A stretch of 64,000 bases of DNA from Dongia deserti (GCF_003574735.1 NZ_QORW01000001.1:372001-436000), one strand, 5' to 3'. Shown: positions 25,013 through 34,426, counted from the stretch's first letter. The notes: generated by a model from the sequence alone, not told the origin. Numbers and translations are program-made.

Positions 25013-27229
25013 TCAGGCGAGCAGCTTCTCGAGTCGGATCGGCAGCTCCCGGATGCGCCGGCCCGTCGCGTGGTACACGGCGTTGGCGACTGCGGCATTC
25101 GTGCCGACGTTGCCGAGTTCGCCCAGGCCCTTGATCCCAAGCGGGTTCACCTGCGTATCGCGCTCAGGCACCAGGATCACGGACACGTCTTCGATATCGG
25201 CGTTCACCGGCACCAAATAATCGGCGAAGTTGTCGTTGATGTAGCGCGCGGTCCCCAGGTCCATCTCGGTCGCCTCGTGCAAAGCAGAGGACACGCCCCA
25301 GATCAGACCGCCCATCAGCTGGCTATGCGCCGTCTTGGGATTGACGATGCGACCGGCGGCGAAGGCGCCATGGACGCGCGGCACCCGAATCTCGCGCGTG
25401 CGCGCATGAATTCGCACCTCGACAAACTCCGCACCAAAGGCGTACTGGATGCGGTCCTCCAGCATCGCCCCGCCTTTGAGGGTCGACAGGCCGGCGTAGA
25501 GCTTGTCGATTCCTTCCGGCTTGGCGCCGTGCGGCGCGAACTCGGCATATTCTTGGACCAGGGCAACGCCCAACCGTTCAAACCCGGCCACGCGGATGCC
25601 AGGATCGATCAGCGCAGAGTCATTGACGCCCAGCTTGGCACGAATGGCATCGCAGGCCTTCGCAATGACGGAGGAAACACTGGCCGTGGTGATCGATCCT
25701 CCCGCGACGGGTGACGGTGGCAGATCGGAATCGCCGAGCGCGATCGTCACCTGGCCGACGGGCACGCCCAAGCGCTCGGCCGCCACCTGCGCCAGCGCCG
25801 TATAGGCGCCTGTGCCGAGATCGTGCGCTGCCGTTTCCACCTTCACGCGGCCGTCCTTCCACAGGATCACGCGCGCGGTGGCGGGAGCAAGCGCAGTCGG
25901 ATAGCAGGTGCTGGCGCAGCCCCAGCCGATCAGCCAATCGCCATCGCGCATGGAAGCCGGCGCGGCCGAGCGCCGCGCCCAGCCGAAACTCTCAGCCGCC
26001 TGGTCGAAGCACTCCATCAGAGACCGGCTGGTATAGGGCAGTCCCCCGATCGGTTCCTTCATCGTGTCGTTGCGCCGGCGCAGTTCGATCGGATCCAGTC
26101 CCAGCTTCTCCGCGACCTCGTCGATCGCGCATTCCAGGGGGAAGAGATACGGCACCTCCGGCGGCGAGCGCATGAAGCCAGGCGTGTTGCGATCCACATG
26201 GACCAGGTGCACTTTGGTGAAGACGTTGGGGCACGCATAGAGCCGCGCTGTCGTGTCCGTTCCGGCGACCAGATACGAGTCCGGCCGTGACGTCACCTCC
26301 CACGCCTCATGGGACAGTGCGGTGAACTTTCCGTCGGCATCCGCGCCGAGGCGCAGATGATGGCGCGTTTCGGCGCGATAGGTTGCGACGCTGAAGCCCT
26401 GCTCACGCGTCAGCACCAGCTTGACCGGACGACCGAGGCACCGGGCGGCAATTGCAGCCAAGGCGGTACGCGGCGTGACCGAGGCCTTGGAACCGAACGC
26501 CCCGCCGACGAACGGGCTGACGATCCGGACGTGGTCGGGCGGAATACCAAGCTGCTCCGCCACGCCGTGCTTCAGACCATGGACAATCTGGCTCGGCTCA
26601 TAGACCGTCAGCTTGTCGCCGGTCCACGCACAGGTCGTCGTGAACAGCTCGATCGGATTGTGGTGCTGTGTTGGCGTCGCATAGTCCGCATCCACGGTCG
26701 CCGACGCCGCCGCCAATCCCGCCGCAATGTCGCCGACCGCGGGGTCCTCGTGGCCCTTGGCGTCGGCGGCATCCTCCGTGGTGGCGCCGGCAGAACCGAA
26801 GGTCGCGGCCGGCTGCTCAGCTTGGCATGTGACCTTCACCTTGTACGCCGCTTCGCGCGCGGATTCGTAGCTGTCAGCCAGCACGACGGCGACGATCTGT
26901 CCGTCGTGGAAAATCTCCGGGCCATCCAGCGGGCGAATGGTGGTGCCGGCATAACCACCTCCGGCAAAGAAGGTCGGCTTCTTCACCGCACCACGCATGG
27001 TCTCATAGGTCAGGATGTCGAGCAGCCCCGGCACCTGCCCCGCTGCGGCCATGTCAAATCCGGTGATGCGCCCGCGCGCAATGGAACTGGTCACGAAATA
27101 CGCGTAGGCGGGACGCCCGACTGCAAAGTCCGACGCATACGGCGCAGCGCCGGTCACCTTTGCGCGGCCGTCGATGCGCGAGTGCGGTGGGCCCATGTTC
27201 TTTTGCTGTACCGGGCCGATGATCGCCAT
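25013..27229 (-). CDS. paoC: Molybdopterin-binding subunit of a PaoABC-like periplasmic aldehyde oxidoreductase
   Basis: This 738-aa xanthine dehydrogenase-family large subunit starts with PHSRIDGRAKVTGAAPYASD. It contains the Moco-binding blocks GGAFGSKASVTPRTALAA and TPGFMRSPPEVPYLFPLECA. The catalytic glutamate lies near the C-terminus in IKGLGELGNVGTNAAV. The small size and order (iron-sulfur, FAD, Moco subunits) match E. coli PaoABC (YagTSR). It should oxidise aromatic or other aldehydes to acids with cofactor MCD. Its start abuts the FAD-subunit stop. The PaoD-type maturation chaperone is not adjacent. Confidence 0.88.
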   Translation of the reverse strand: MAIIGPVQQKNMGPPHSRIDGRAKVTGAAPYASDFAVGRPAYAYFVTSSIARGRITGFDMAAAGQVPGLLDILTYETMRGAVKKPTFFAGGGYAGTTIRPLDGPEIFHDGQIVAVVLADSYESAREAAYKVKVTCQAEQPAATFGSAGATTEDAADAKGHEDPAVGDIAAGLAAASATVDADYATPTQHHNPIELFTTTCAWTGDKLTVYEPSQIVHGLKHGVAEQLGIPPDHVRIVSPFVGGAFGSKASVTPRTALAAIAARCLGRPVKLVLTREQGFSVATYRAETRHHLRLGADADGKFTALSHEAWEVTSRPDSYLVAGTDTTARLYACPNVFTKVHLVHVDRNTPGFMRSPPEVPYLFPLECAIDEVAEKLGLDPIELRRRNDTMKEPIGGLPYTSRSLMECFDQAAESFGWARRSAAPASMRDGDWLIGWGCASTCYPTALAPATARVILWKDGRVKVETAAHDLGTGAYTALAQVAAERLGVPVGQVTIALGDSDLPPSPVAGGSITTASVSSVIAKACDAIRAKLGVNDSALIDPGIRVAGFERLGVALVQEYAEFAPHGAKPEGIDKLYAGLSTLKGGAMLEDRIQYAFGAEFVEVRIHARTREIRVPRVHGAFAAGRIVNPKTAHSQLMGGLIWGVSSALHEATEMDLGTARYINDNFADYLVPVNADIEDVSVILVPERDTQVNPLGIKGLGELGNVGTNAAVANAVYHATGRRIRELPIRLEKLLA

Positions 27230-28219
27230 CTATGCCTCCATCGCAGCAGCCTGGAGGAGCGCCCGCGCGACGGTCTGGCGGCCGAGGAGAGGTTTGTAGG
27301 CATTGTGCTCCCGAGGTTGCGCCTTGGCGAAGGCGATGTCCGCTGCCAGCTGGCAGCTCGCCTCATCCAGCACGCGGCCGATCAGCGCTTGCTCGGCTTC
27401 GCGCGCGCGCCACGGCACCGCCGCGACTCCGCCCAAGGCAATGCGCGCCTGTCGCACCGCTCCGCCATCAACCTCGAGCGCAACCGCCGCCGAGGCCAAC
27501 GCGAACTCGTAGGAATCGCGATCCCGGATCTTGAGATAGAGTGATCGGCTCATCCAGGGCTCGATCGGCATCTCGAATCCCAGGATCAGCTCATCCGGCG
27601 CCAGTGTGGTCTCCACTTCCGGCGTCCGGCCGGGCGGAACATGCAGTTTGGCAAACGGAAGCTGTCGCCGCCCTCGGCGTCCCACAACGTCCACAGTGGC
27701 GTCGAGCGCGATCAGCGCCTGCGCGAAATCGCTGGGATAGGTCGCGATGCAGGCATCGCTGGCGCCGAGCACCGCATGCTGCCGGTTGAAGCCCGCCATC
27801 GCCGCGCAACCCGAGCCCGGCAACCTCTTGTTGCAGGCACTCCAGCTGACATCGCGGAAGTAGGGGCAGCGGGTACGCTGCAGCACATTGCCGGCCAAGG
27901 TCGCCATGTGCCGAAGCTGTGTGCTGGCCGCGAGCGCCAGAGACTGGGTCAGCATCGGGACACGGCGGCGCAATTCCTCCTGTGCCTCCGCATCGGCCAT
28001 GCGCACCGACGCGCCGAGCCGCAGTCGGTCTTCGCTGATCTCGATCTCATTGGCACCGAGCGCGTTGATATCGATCACCCGCTCCGGTCGCACGACATCG
28101 AGCTTCATCAAATCGAGAAGTGTCGTGCCGCCGGCGAGGAACGAGGTCGCGCGATCCGCGTGAAAAGCGGCGATCGCGCTCTCTGGAGACGTGGCGCGTT
28201 CAAAGATGAAAGGCCGCAT
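27230..28219 (-). CDS. paoB: FAD-binding subunit of PaoABC-like oxidoreductase with extra 4Fe-4S motif
   Basis: This 329-aa CO dehydrogenase-type flavoprotein subunit has SFLAGGTTLLDLMKLDVVRP and ASTQLRHMATLAGNVLQRTR. It is followed by CPYFRDVSWSACNKRLPGSGC, an insertion with several cysteines. E. coli PaoB has an unusual 4Fe-4S cluster bound by such an insertion, which separates this subgroup from ordinary xanthine dehydrogenases. It transfers electrons between the 2Fe-2S subunit and the outside acceptor. It is encoded directly between the other two subunits with almost no spacing. Confidence 0.88.
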   Translation of the reverse strand: MRPFIFERATSPESAIAAFHADRATSFLAGGTTLLDLMKLDVVRPERVIDINALGANEIEISEDRLRLGASVRMADAEAQEELRRRVPMLTQSLALAASTQLRHMATLAGNVLQRTRCPYFRDVSWSACNKRLPGSGCAAMAGFNRQHAVLGASDACIATYPSDFAQALIALDATVDVVGRRGRRQLPFAKLHVPPGRTPEVETTLAPDELILGFEMPIEPWMSRSLYLKIRDRDSYEFALASAAVALEVDGGAVRQARIALGGVAAVPWRAREAEQALIGRVLDEASCQLAADIAFAKAQPREHNAYKPLLGRQTVARALLQAAAMEA

Positions 28220-28222
28220 GTC

Positions 28223-28876
28223 TCAACTCCGCACTTCGGTCTTTGCCGCGCGAATGGCGGCGACGATGTTGGGATAGGCAGCACAGCGGCAGAGATTGCC
28301 GCTCATATATTCGCGGATCTCCGCATCGCTGCCGGCGCGGTCGCCTTCGACGCACGCCACCGCGGACATGATCTGCCCCGGTGTGCAATAGCCGCATTGG
28401 AACGCGTCATGATCGATGAAGGCCTGCTGCACCGGATGCAAAGCCCCATCCGCCTGCGCCAGCCCTTCGATCGTCGTGACGGCGCGACCTTCAACCGATG
28501 CCACCAGGGTCAGGCAAGACAGGATCGGCTCGCCGTCCAGATGAACCGTGCATGCGCCACATTGTCCGTGGTCACAGCCCTTCTTGGTACCTGTCAGAGC
28601 AAGATGCTCGCGCAGTGCGTCGAGCAAGGTCGTGCGGTTATCAAGGATTAGGCGATGCGTGCGGCCGTTGACGAGGAGCGCGACGGAACTGCTGGGAACC
28701 TGTGTCGGCAGCGCGGCGTCGGTCACTGCTTCGCGAACGCCTGTGGTGCCGAACGACAACGGAAGCACGGCTGATGTCGCGGTGCCGACGAGGAAGTGTC
28801 GCCGGTTGAACACGCCGTCTTCGCGCGCTGTCGCGCCGGATGATGTAGTCGGTTGGGAGGTTGGTGGCCGCTTCAT
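28223..28876 (-). CDS. paoA: 2Fe-2S subunit of PaoABC-like oxidoreductase, Tat-exported
   Basis: This 217-aa subunit has a Tat-type leader (twin arginine in NRRHFLVGTATSAVLPLS) that would carry the folded heterotrimer to the periplasm. The plant-type cluster cysteines are in GCDHGQCGACTVHLDGEPIL. The second cluster cysteines are in CGYCTPGQIMSAVACVEG and MSGNLCRCAAYPNI. It is the first gene of the three-gene operon. The N-terminus before the Tat motif is longer than usual (about 27 residues). Confidence 0.88.
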   Translation of the reverse strand: MKRPPTSQPTTSSGATAREDGVFNRRHFLVGTATSAVLPLSFGTTGVREAVTDAALPTQVPSSSVALLVNGRTHRLILDNRTTLLDALREHLALTGTKKGCDHGQCGACTVHLDGEPILSCLTLVASVEGRAVTTIEGLAQADGALHPVQQAFIDHDAFQCGYCTPGQIMSAVACVEGDRAGSDAEIREYMSGNLCRCAAYPNIVAAIRAAKTEVRS

Positions 28877-28933
28877 CTTGCAGCGCTAACTACTGGCGCT
28901 GCAGTACGTTCCGCCTCAGAACACGCTGGACAG

Positions 28934-29512
28934 TCAGCGGCGCCGCTGGGCGCTCACGATGCCGACGGAGCTCGCCTGCGGTCCCATCGGACCTTCGCTG
29001 ATCGCTTGCGTCACCTGCACCATGGTGCCGACCTTCAGCTCGTCAAAGTTACCGTCCACCATGGCGTTGCGCGTGAAATAGAGTTCGGGACCACCGCCGA
29101 TCTCGATGAAGCCATAGCCCTGCTCGGGGAACAGCCGCACGATACTGCCGGTCTGCCGAGCATTTTCGTGGAACTTGACCTCGCCGCGCTGCCGGTCGCT
29201 GAGATTCTCGAGCTGGCGTTCGACTGCTTCAAAGGCGCGATTGATGGCCGCCAAATGGTCGCCCTTCATGGAGCGCTGCGCCTCCGAATCCTTGGCGACA
29301 ATGCGCGGCCGGTTGGCGACATCGACCTCCACTGAAATGCCCAGCGGCGGATGGTGCCCTTCAGCGCTGCGATGAGTCGCCTCGATCACGACCCGGCAGC
29401 CGATGATGTGGGGATGGAACCGTTCCAGTCGGTCGACGCGCTCCTCGACCAGGTTCCTGACGAAATCCGACGAGTCCAGATCCTTGAAGGCGATCTCCAG
29501 TGGTCTTTGCAT
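28934..29512 (-). CDS. HPF/RaiA-like ribosome-associated domain fused to a cold-shock domain
   Basis: This 192-aa protein combines an N-terminal S30AE/HPF-type domain (about 1-100; LEIAFKDLDSSDFVRNLVEE, RPRIVAKDSEAQRS) with a C-terminal cold-shock OB fold. The latter (about 120-185) contains GSIVRLFPEQGYGFIEI, LYFTRNAM and VTQAISEGPMGPQA. HPF-type domains bind the 30S decoding region and inhibit translation in dormancy; CSDs bind single-stranded RNA. The pairing suggests a ribosome-hibernation or mRNA-protection factor. It is transcribed alone. Confidence 0.88.
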   Translation of the reverse strand: MQRPLEIAFKDLDSSDFVRNLVEERVDRLERFHPHIIGCRVVIEATHRSAEGHHPPLGISVEVDVANRPRIVAKDSEAQRSMKGDHLAAINRAFEAVERQLENLSDRQRGEVKFHENARQTGSIVRLFPEQGYGFIEIGGGPELYFTRNAMVDGNFDELKVGTMVQVTQAISEGPMGPQASSVGIVSAQRRR

Positions 29513-29600
29513 GAGGCCTCACCCTGAGGTAGGAACACTTAAACCTAAAACAGATGCCTCAATGGCATGTTCCCACGTCGGGACTGCGGGAGCAAGGCCC

Positions 29601-30082
29601 ATGGACCAGCTTCTGACCCACGACCAGTTTCATCCACGTCCGGATCATCATTGGAATCGTCACGCTCGCGATCGTGCATTTCCGGTGGTTCGAGTTGGGG
29701 TTGCAGCGTATCGACATCTGGACGTTCGAGATCTACTTCTTCGTCATCTGCCATGCTGCCCTGTTCTTCTTCTTAAGCGCGCTTCTGTTTCCCGATCGCA
29801 TGGATGAATATTCGAGCTTTGCCGAGTATTTCCATTCCCCGACAGAAGTGGTTCTATTTCCTGCTCGGCACGCTTTCTGGCCGACCTCGTCGATACCGCG
29901 ATCGAGGGGTGGATCATTTCAGCGCGTTCGGTGTGTTCTATCCGGTCCGGCAGGGCGTTTTATTCGCTCTATCGATCGCCGCCATCTTCATCGCCGACCG
30001 GCGCTATCACGGCGCCTTCGCGCTGCTGGCGATTGCGGCGGAAATTTATTGGATCGTGAGCCAGTTCGAGGTGCTGGAGTAG
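29601..30082 (+). pseudogene. Frameshifted multi-pass membrane protein of unknown function
   Basis: Segments of one membrane protein lie in successive but different frames: MDQLLTHDQF at 29601, then IHVRIIIGIVTLAIVHFRWF and WTFEIYFFVICHAALFFFLS in another frame. PRQKWFYFLLGTL follows in a third, a short ADLVDTAIEG block in yet another, and DHFSAFGVFYPVRQGVLFAL to the stop at 30082. I recall intact relatives with longer N-terminal halves, so an internal deletion before HFRW is also likely. At least three frame changes make a functional product improbable. Confidence 0.65.
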
Positions 30083-30221
30083 AGCAGCGCGCACAATTGA
30101 CGGCATGCCGTCATCGGCGACGATTGACACGCGCGCGGCGCTTCCCGACACTGCGCGGCGCATTTGCTTGATAGAAGGTATTTCCCTCCATCCGTCGCGG
30201 CTCTGCGACAAGCTTCAAGTC

Positions 30222-31379
30222 ATGACAGGATCGACCTTGTCCACCCGGCACCTCTATCGCGCGGTTCATCGCTTCTGGTACCCTACGGCGATGGCCTTTT
30301 TCATCAACGGTGTGGCGTTCGGCGGATGGGCCGCCTTGGTTCCGCGCGCGATCGCGCGTCTGGATGCGGATGAAGGGACATTCGGCCTGATGCTGCTCGG
30401 CATGGGCATCGGCGCGGTCCTGGCCATGGCCTTCAGCGGGCGGCTGATCGCAAGGTTTGGCGCAAGTCCGCTCATCCGCGTCAGCCTCGCAATCTTTCTT
30501 GCGAGCTACATCGCGGTCTCGATCTCATCGACCTGGGCGCTCTTCGTCCTTGCCCTGTTGTTGTTCGGCGCCGCCGGCGGTCTCATGGATGTGGCGATGA
30601 ACGCTTATGCGTCCGACGTCGAGATGCACATGAACTGGCGCGTCATGGCGTCCTTCCACGGCATGTGGAGTGTCGGCGGATTGGTTGGCGCTGCGGCAGT
30701 CGGTGCCATGCTGGCGGTGGTCAGCGATCTGACCCAGGCGCTGATCCTCTGCGCCTTGCTGGTCATTCTCTTCCTGACCTGTCAGCACGATCTGATCCCG
30801 CTGCGGCACAAAGGCGATGGCAAGGCAGGGCCGAGATTCGCGATCAACCGGATTGCCCTCACCCTCGGCATCCTGGCGGCGATCTGCTTTTCCGCCGAAG
30901 GCGCGGTGCGCGACTGGAGCTCGCTCTTCCTCACCAGTGAAGTCCGGACCAGCATCGATCGTGCAGGCTGGGGCTTCGCTTCATTCTCCGCGACCATGGC
31001 GCTGGGGCGTCTATCCGGAGACTGGCTACGCCTGCGTTTCGGCGAGCAAAGGGTGATCATCACCAGCTGCGTCGTCGCGGTGCTCGGATTCCTCATGGCG
31101 GTCCTGCTGACTGATTATCTGGCGGTCGTGGCCGGTTTTGCGCTCGTCGGCCTTGGCCTTTCCAACATCGTGCCGATCCTGATCAGCGCCGCCGGGCGCA
31201 GCAATACGCCCGGCTCTTCGATCGCCTTCGTGGTCGCGTTCGGCTATGCCGGCTATCTGGCCAGTCCGCCAGCTCTCGGTCTCATCGCCGGCCAAAGTTC
31301 GCTCGGCACCATGTTCCTGGTCGTGGCGGCAAGCTGCGTTGCGATGGCGGTGGGCTGGGTCTTGATCGAGCGCCGCTGA
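30222..31379 (+). CDS. MFS transporter
   Basis: This 385-aa protein has about 12 hydrophobic segments. It carries the N-terminal GVAFGGWAALVPRAIARLDA motif and a SGRLIARFG loop (motif A-like), and resembles the YbjJ group of major facilitators. Started at ATG 30222 it gives a normal N-terminus; the ORF extends upstream to 30105 without family support. A substrate cannot be assigned. It is monocistronic. Confidence 0.82.
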   Translation: MTGSTLSTRHLYRAVHRFWYPTAMAFFINGVAFGGWAALVPRAIARLDADEGTFGLMLLGMGIGAVLAMAFSGRLIARFGASPLIRVSLAIFLASYIAVSISSTWALFVLALLLFGAAGGLMDVAMNAYASDVEMHMNWRVMASFHGMWSVGGLVGAAAVGAMLAVVSDLTQALILCALLVILFLTCQHDLIPLRHKGDGKAGPRFAINRIALTLGILAAICFSAEGAVRDWSSLFLTSEVRTSIDRAGWGFASFSATMALGRLSGDWLRLRFGEQRVIITSCVVAVLGFLMAVLLTDYLAVVAGFALVGLGLSNIVPILISAAGRSNTPGSSIAFVVAFGYAGYLASPPALGLIAGQSSLGTMFLVVAASCVAMAVGWVLIERR

Positions 31380-31459
31380 CAGACGCAGCGCGCCAGAGCC
31401 GCCACTTGCTCCAGGCGCGCATTGACAACACTCCCGCTAGCATCCGTGGCGGTCGTGCA

Positions 31460-31960
31460 TCAGTTCGCAGCCTTCAGTTCAGTGAGCAGCTCTTCGAGCA
31501 GCTTCATGCCCGCGCCCCAGCCCTTGCCCATATTGTCCATTGCGGCCGCGAAGCAGGCGATCTCGGCTTCGCTCGCTTCGTGCGGTGTCCACGTTAGGCG
31601 CATCCGGGTTTGGCTGCGCTCTTCCTCGAAAGTTACGGTGGTCAACAGGATGCGGGGCCAGTCCGGCATCATCGGATTGGGCGCGATGTTCCATCGCGCG
31701 TCGGCATTGGCCATGAGGCAAACGAGCCGTTCCGGCGCGGCGACTTCAGTGAATTGCGTACGCTGATAGCTGGACCTTCCGCCCATTCTCATTTCGTTGA
31801 GCCATAGTCCGCCCGGCCTCACGTCGAGACGATGAATGATCGTCTCGACGTTTGGTCCATACCAGCGGGACAGGAGCTGAGGATCGGTCCAGGCTCTCCA
31901 AACGAGTGCCCGCGGCGCCGCGAATGTCCGCTCCAGCACGTAGCTCGGTAAGTCAGTCAT
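31460..31960 (-). CDS. SRPBCC/AHSA1-domain protein
   Basis: This 166-aa helix-grip protein of the activator-of-Hsp90-ATPase-like group has the typical start YVLERTFAAPRALVWRAWTD and RWYGPN. A hydrophobic cavity for a small ligand is expected. Its start overlaps the stop of the ArsR-type gene by 4 bp. ArsR/SRPBCC pairs are common, the SRPBCC protein often being of unknown ligand specificity. Confidence 0.85.
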   Translation of the reverse strand: MTDLPSYVLERTFAAPRALVWRAWTDPQLLSRWYGPNVETIIHRLDVRPGGLWLNEMRMGGRSSYQRTQFTEVAAPERLVCLMANADARWNIAPNPMMPDWPRILLTTVTFEEERSQTRMRLTWTPHEASEAEIACFAAAMDNMGKGWGAGMKLLEELLTELKAAN

Positions 31961-32310
31961 TCGCGTTTCCCCTCGGCTTGCTTCAATTCTTCCAGAAGGC
32001 CTTCAAGCTGATCGAGGCTGCCTTCCCAGAAGGCGAGGTGACGCTCGAGCCACGCCCGGGCCTGCCGCAATTGCGTCGGCTGAAGCCTGAACATGTGACG
32101 ACGTCCCTCCACATGTCGGGTAATCAATTGCGCCTGCTCCAGCACCCGCAAGTGCTTGGAGATGGTCGGCTGCGAGCTTTCGAACAGGACTCCAAGCTCG
32201 CCCGCCGAGCAGGCACCTTTTCGACTGATCGTTGCCAGCATGCGTCGTCGCGACCCGTCGCCTAGGGCATGAAATGTCCGATCCAGCGCCTCGGTATAAT
32301 GTATAGCCAT
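31957..32310 (-). CDS. ArsR-family transcriptional regulator
   Basis: This 117-aa winged-helix protein has TFHALGDGSRRRMLATISRK, the recognition segment SSQPTISKHLRVLEQAQLI and the wing TRHVEGRRHMFRL. No metal-binding ELCVCDL-type cysteine motif is present, so it is probably not a metal sensor. The start at 32310 (MAIHYTEALD) is preferred over the upstream ATG at 32346. It is translationally coupled to the SRPBCC gene and probably autoregulates the pair. Confidence 0.85.
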   Translation of the reverse strand: MAIHYTEALDRTFHALGDGSRRRMLATISRKGACSAGELGVLFESSQPTISKHLRVLEQAQLITRHVEGRRHMFRLQPTQLRQARAWLERHLAFWEGSLDQLEGLLEELKQAEGKRE

Positions 32311-32449
32311 CTGGCTAACAGTAGCAGTCTCGTTCGCACGACGCAAGAATTGCGCGCCATCGCCGGCAAAGGTCTGCTTATGGCGCTTGTTTTGTCATCA
32401 ATGCACTGGAAGCTAGCTGAAGGGTAATGCGCTGACCGACAGGTTCCGG

Positions 32450-32799
32450 AGGGGTTGGTGGATATGCTACATCTCTCGACACGGTCGTGACCTTCATGCG
32501 CGCGTTCATGGGCTTCGCGACAGGATCAAGCAACCGCGCCTGGGCTGGCGCCGGTTCGCACGACAACAGCGCAATCGCGAACGCCTATCGGGCGCACAAC
32601 GACAGCATCGTCGTCGGTCGGGCAGTCAACACCGCCGCCGGGTGCGACAGCTGATTTCGTTTCGTTCGACGCGGACGGGTTCACGCTCGATTATGCGAAC
32701 GTCGATTCCGCCGCGCGGTGGTTCCCCTACATCGCTATGCAGGTCGCGCAGCCCGCCGGCAGCGCGGGCGGCGGCACCGGCTGGATGTGGGTAGGATAG
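32450..32799 (+). pseudogene. Fragment of a phage structural-type gene, frameshifted
   Basis: The plus strand reads GYATSLDTVVTFMRAFMGFA, then TGSSNRAWAGAGSHDNSAIA up to about 32640. It continues one frame over as ATADFVSFDADGFTLDYANV to a stop at 32799. The DFVSFDADGFTL block recalls small phage head/tail-associated proteins of unknown function that I have seen in prophages. The frame change and the missing start mark it as a remnant. It is the left-most phage-like trace of the region ending at tRNA-Arg. Confidence 0.5.
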
Positions 32800-32975
32800 C
32801 GTGTGCGATGCGATCGGCGGTGACGACCGGTCAATGGCAAAGACCGCCAGCGGCCTCGAGCTCCGCCGGCGGTCAACCCTGGCCGGCTTGAGGAGCATCA
32901 CCAGGGGCGCGCTACGGTCTGTCGCTCGAGGGGTGGTCAAGGTTCATTGCGCGGCCCATGGTGCGGTCAATAGGC

Positions 32976-33686
32976 TTAGTCGGGCAGCACGAGTTCCGAG
33001 GCGAAGTTGGCGATTATCAGCTTGGTTCCCGAAACACACTCTGTGCAAAAGGAGAGAGCGTTCAGGTCAGTGCCTTCGATGTGGAATCGCACCCAGATTT
33101 CGACGCGCGCCTCCACGCCTGGAGTTTCAACCGGCAGCTGCGATTTGGGATCGATTGGCGCGCCGAAGACCGATACACCTTGTCCAAATGTCACGCCTGG
33201 CCCCCAAGACACGCTGTTTCCACGTTGATCGGAAACCACCACGCGCGGTTCGGACTGGATCTTCTGCGGCACCAAGCCCACGTGCTTCTTCGCGGCGAAC
33301 TTTCGAAGCATGGCTATCCAGTTGTTTTGCGGATCGGACAACGGCTGCCACCGTCTGAGCACTTTGGCGAATACCGGATCTTTTTGCTCAACGTCGACAA
33401 GCTTCCATTGACCGAGGGCAGATCGAAAGCTCTGTTCGTCTATCGCGGCTGGAAAATATCCGCGCGGCCTTTCCGAGACCCCGAGCGTCGGCGCTATCCT
33501 GATCTCCCAGGCTAAGTGCATAAGCTGATCGAGTGCGTTCGCGCACTTTTCAATGACCTCGTGCGTCAGGTTCAGCGCTCGAGGCGTAACTTCCAGATCA
33601 TGCAAGCACTTCTCGAATTCCTTCTCTAAGTCCGCGGCTAGCTCACCGGCGCGTTCGACCAGAGTTCCTATCAGGCGAGTTCCCAT
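32976..33686 (-). CDS. Hypothetical protein in phage/island region
   Basis: This 236-aa protein has an acidic helical N-terminus (TLVERAGELAADLEKEFEKC) and a C-terminal half rich in short strands (PGVTFGQGVSVFGAPIDPKS, VEIWVRFHIEGTDLNALSFC). I do not recognise the family. ATG 33686 is preferred because GAGG lies upstream and because it avoids overlap with the next gene; the frame itself is open to 33749. Codon use and composition look like genuine coding sequence. It is probably island cargo. Confidence 0.6.
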   Translation of the reverse strand: MGTRLIGTLVERAGELAADLEKEFEKCLHDLEVTPRALNLTHEVIEKCANALDQLMHLAWEIRIAPTLGVSERPRGYFPAAIDEQSFRSALGQWKLVDVEQKDPVFAKVLRRWQPLSDPQNNWIAMLRKFAAKKHVGLVPQKIQSEPRVVVSDQRGNSVSWGPGVTFGQGVSVFGAPIDPKSQLPVETPGVEARVEIWVRFHIEGTDLNALSFCTECVSGTKLIIANFASELVLPD

Positions 33687-33709
33687 TTGAATTGACCTCA
33701 ATTGCAGAT

Positions 33710-34330
33710 TTAGGCCTGATGCCGGTTCAAATTCACCGCCACCGTGCACGTGCCGGCGCTTCCCGCTGCCATCGAATAGTCGCCGCCCGCCGCCTCCTCA
33801 CCAAACGCAGCATTCACCGTGATGAAGCGCGGGCCCACGACGCCATTCGATGCCGGCGTCTTGCCCGCCAGGGCCTTCTCGAGCTTGCCCTCTCGGTTGA
33901 TGGTTCCCTGGAAGTTGTATTCGGCCTTGCCGCGCCATAGCAGGCCCTTGGCTTCGCCGCCTGTGACGCTGATCTCCATCGCCCATGGCGAGCCGCATCC
34001 GTCGTTTCCGCCTTCGCCGGTCCATTTGCCATCGAATGCGCCGGAGCGCACAGCGCGGGCGGTTGTGATCGAACCCCGGCCCGCGGTTGAGGAACAGTCA
34101 CGCGCCAAGCTGGCCAAATGCATGTTACGCCGATGCAGGGCATCGATCTCGACGCGCTCAGCATCGGACAGATCGAGAGCGAAGAGCGCCGGCCAGAAAA
34201 GCAACACACCGACTGCGCCGATCGCGATATTGGCGTTGCGGTCGGAGTTATCCGAGCCGCCGAATGACCTACCACGGAGCGCGGAGCGCCGCGCCGGCCG
34301 GTCGCCGGCACCATCTGGGAGGAAGTCCAT
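33710..34330 (-). CDS. Hypothetical membrane-anchored protein
   Basis: The frame encodes 206 aa with one transmembrane segment (about 36-52, ANIAIGAVGVLLFWPALFAL), then DLSDAERVEIDALHRRN and a globular secreted-side domain. The domain includes FDGKWTGEGGNDGCGSPWAM and ending AGTCTVAVNLNRHQA. The DLSDAE juxtamembrane motif recalls small rhizobial lipoprotein-like proteins. The first about 30 residues are basic and may not be translated; a downstream start is possible. Function unknown. Confidence 0.55.
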   Translation of the reverse strand: MDFLPDGAGDRPARRSALRGRSFGGSDNSDRNANIAIGAVGVLLFWPALFALDLSDAERVEIDALHRRNMHLASLARDCSSTAGRGSITTARAVRSGAFDGKWTGEGGNDGCGSPWAMEISVTGGEAKGLLWRGKAEYNFQGTINREGKLEKALAGKTPASNGVVGPRFITVNAAFGEEAAGGDYSMAAGSAGTCTVAVNLNRHQA

Positions 34331-34426
34331 GAACACTGTTCAAGACCGCAAACGCACCGAGCACGAGGAACTGGTCCTGACCTTGGTCGAGCTAGATCGG
34401 ATATCGACCCCTACAGCGGCCTCGCG

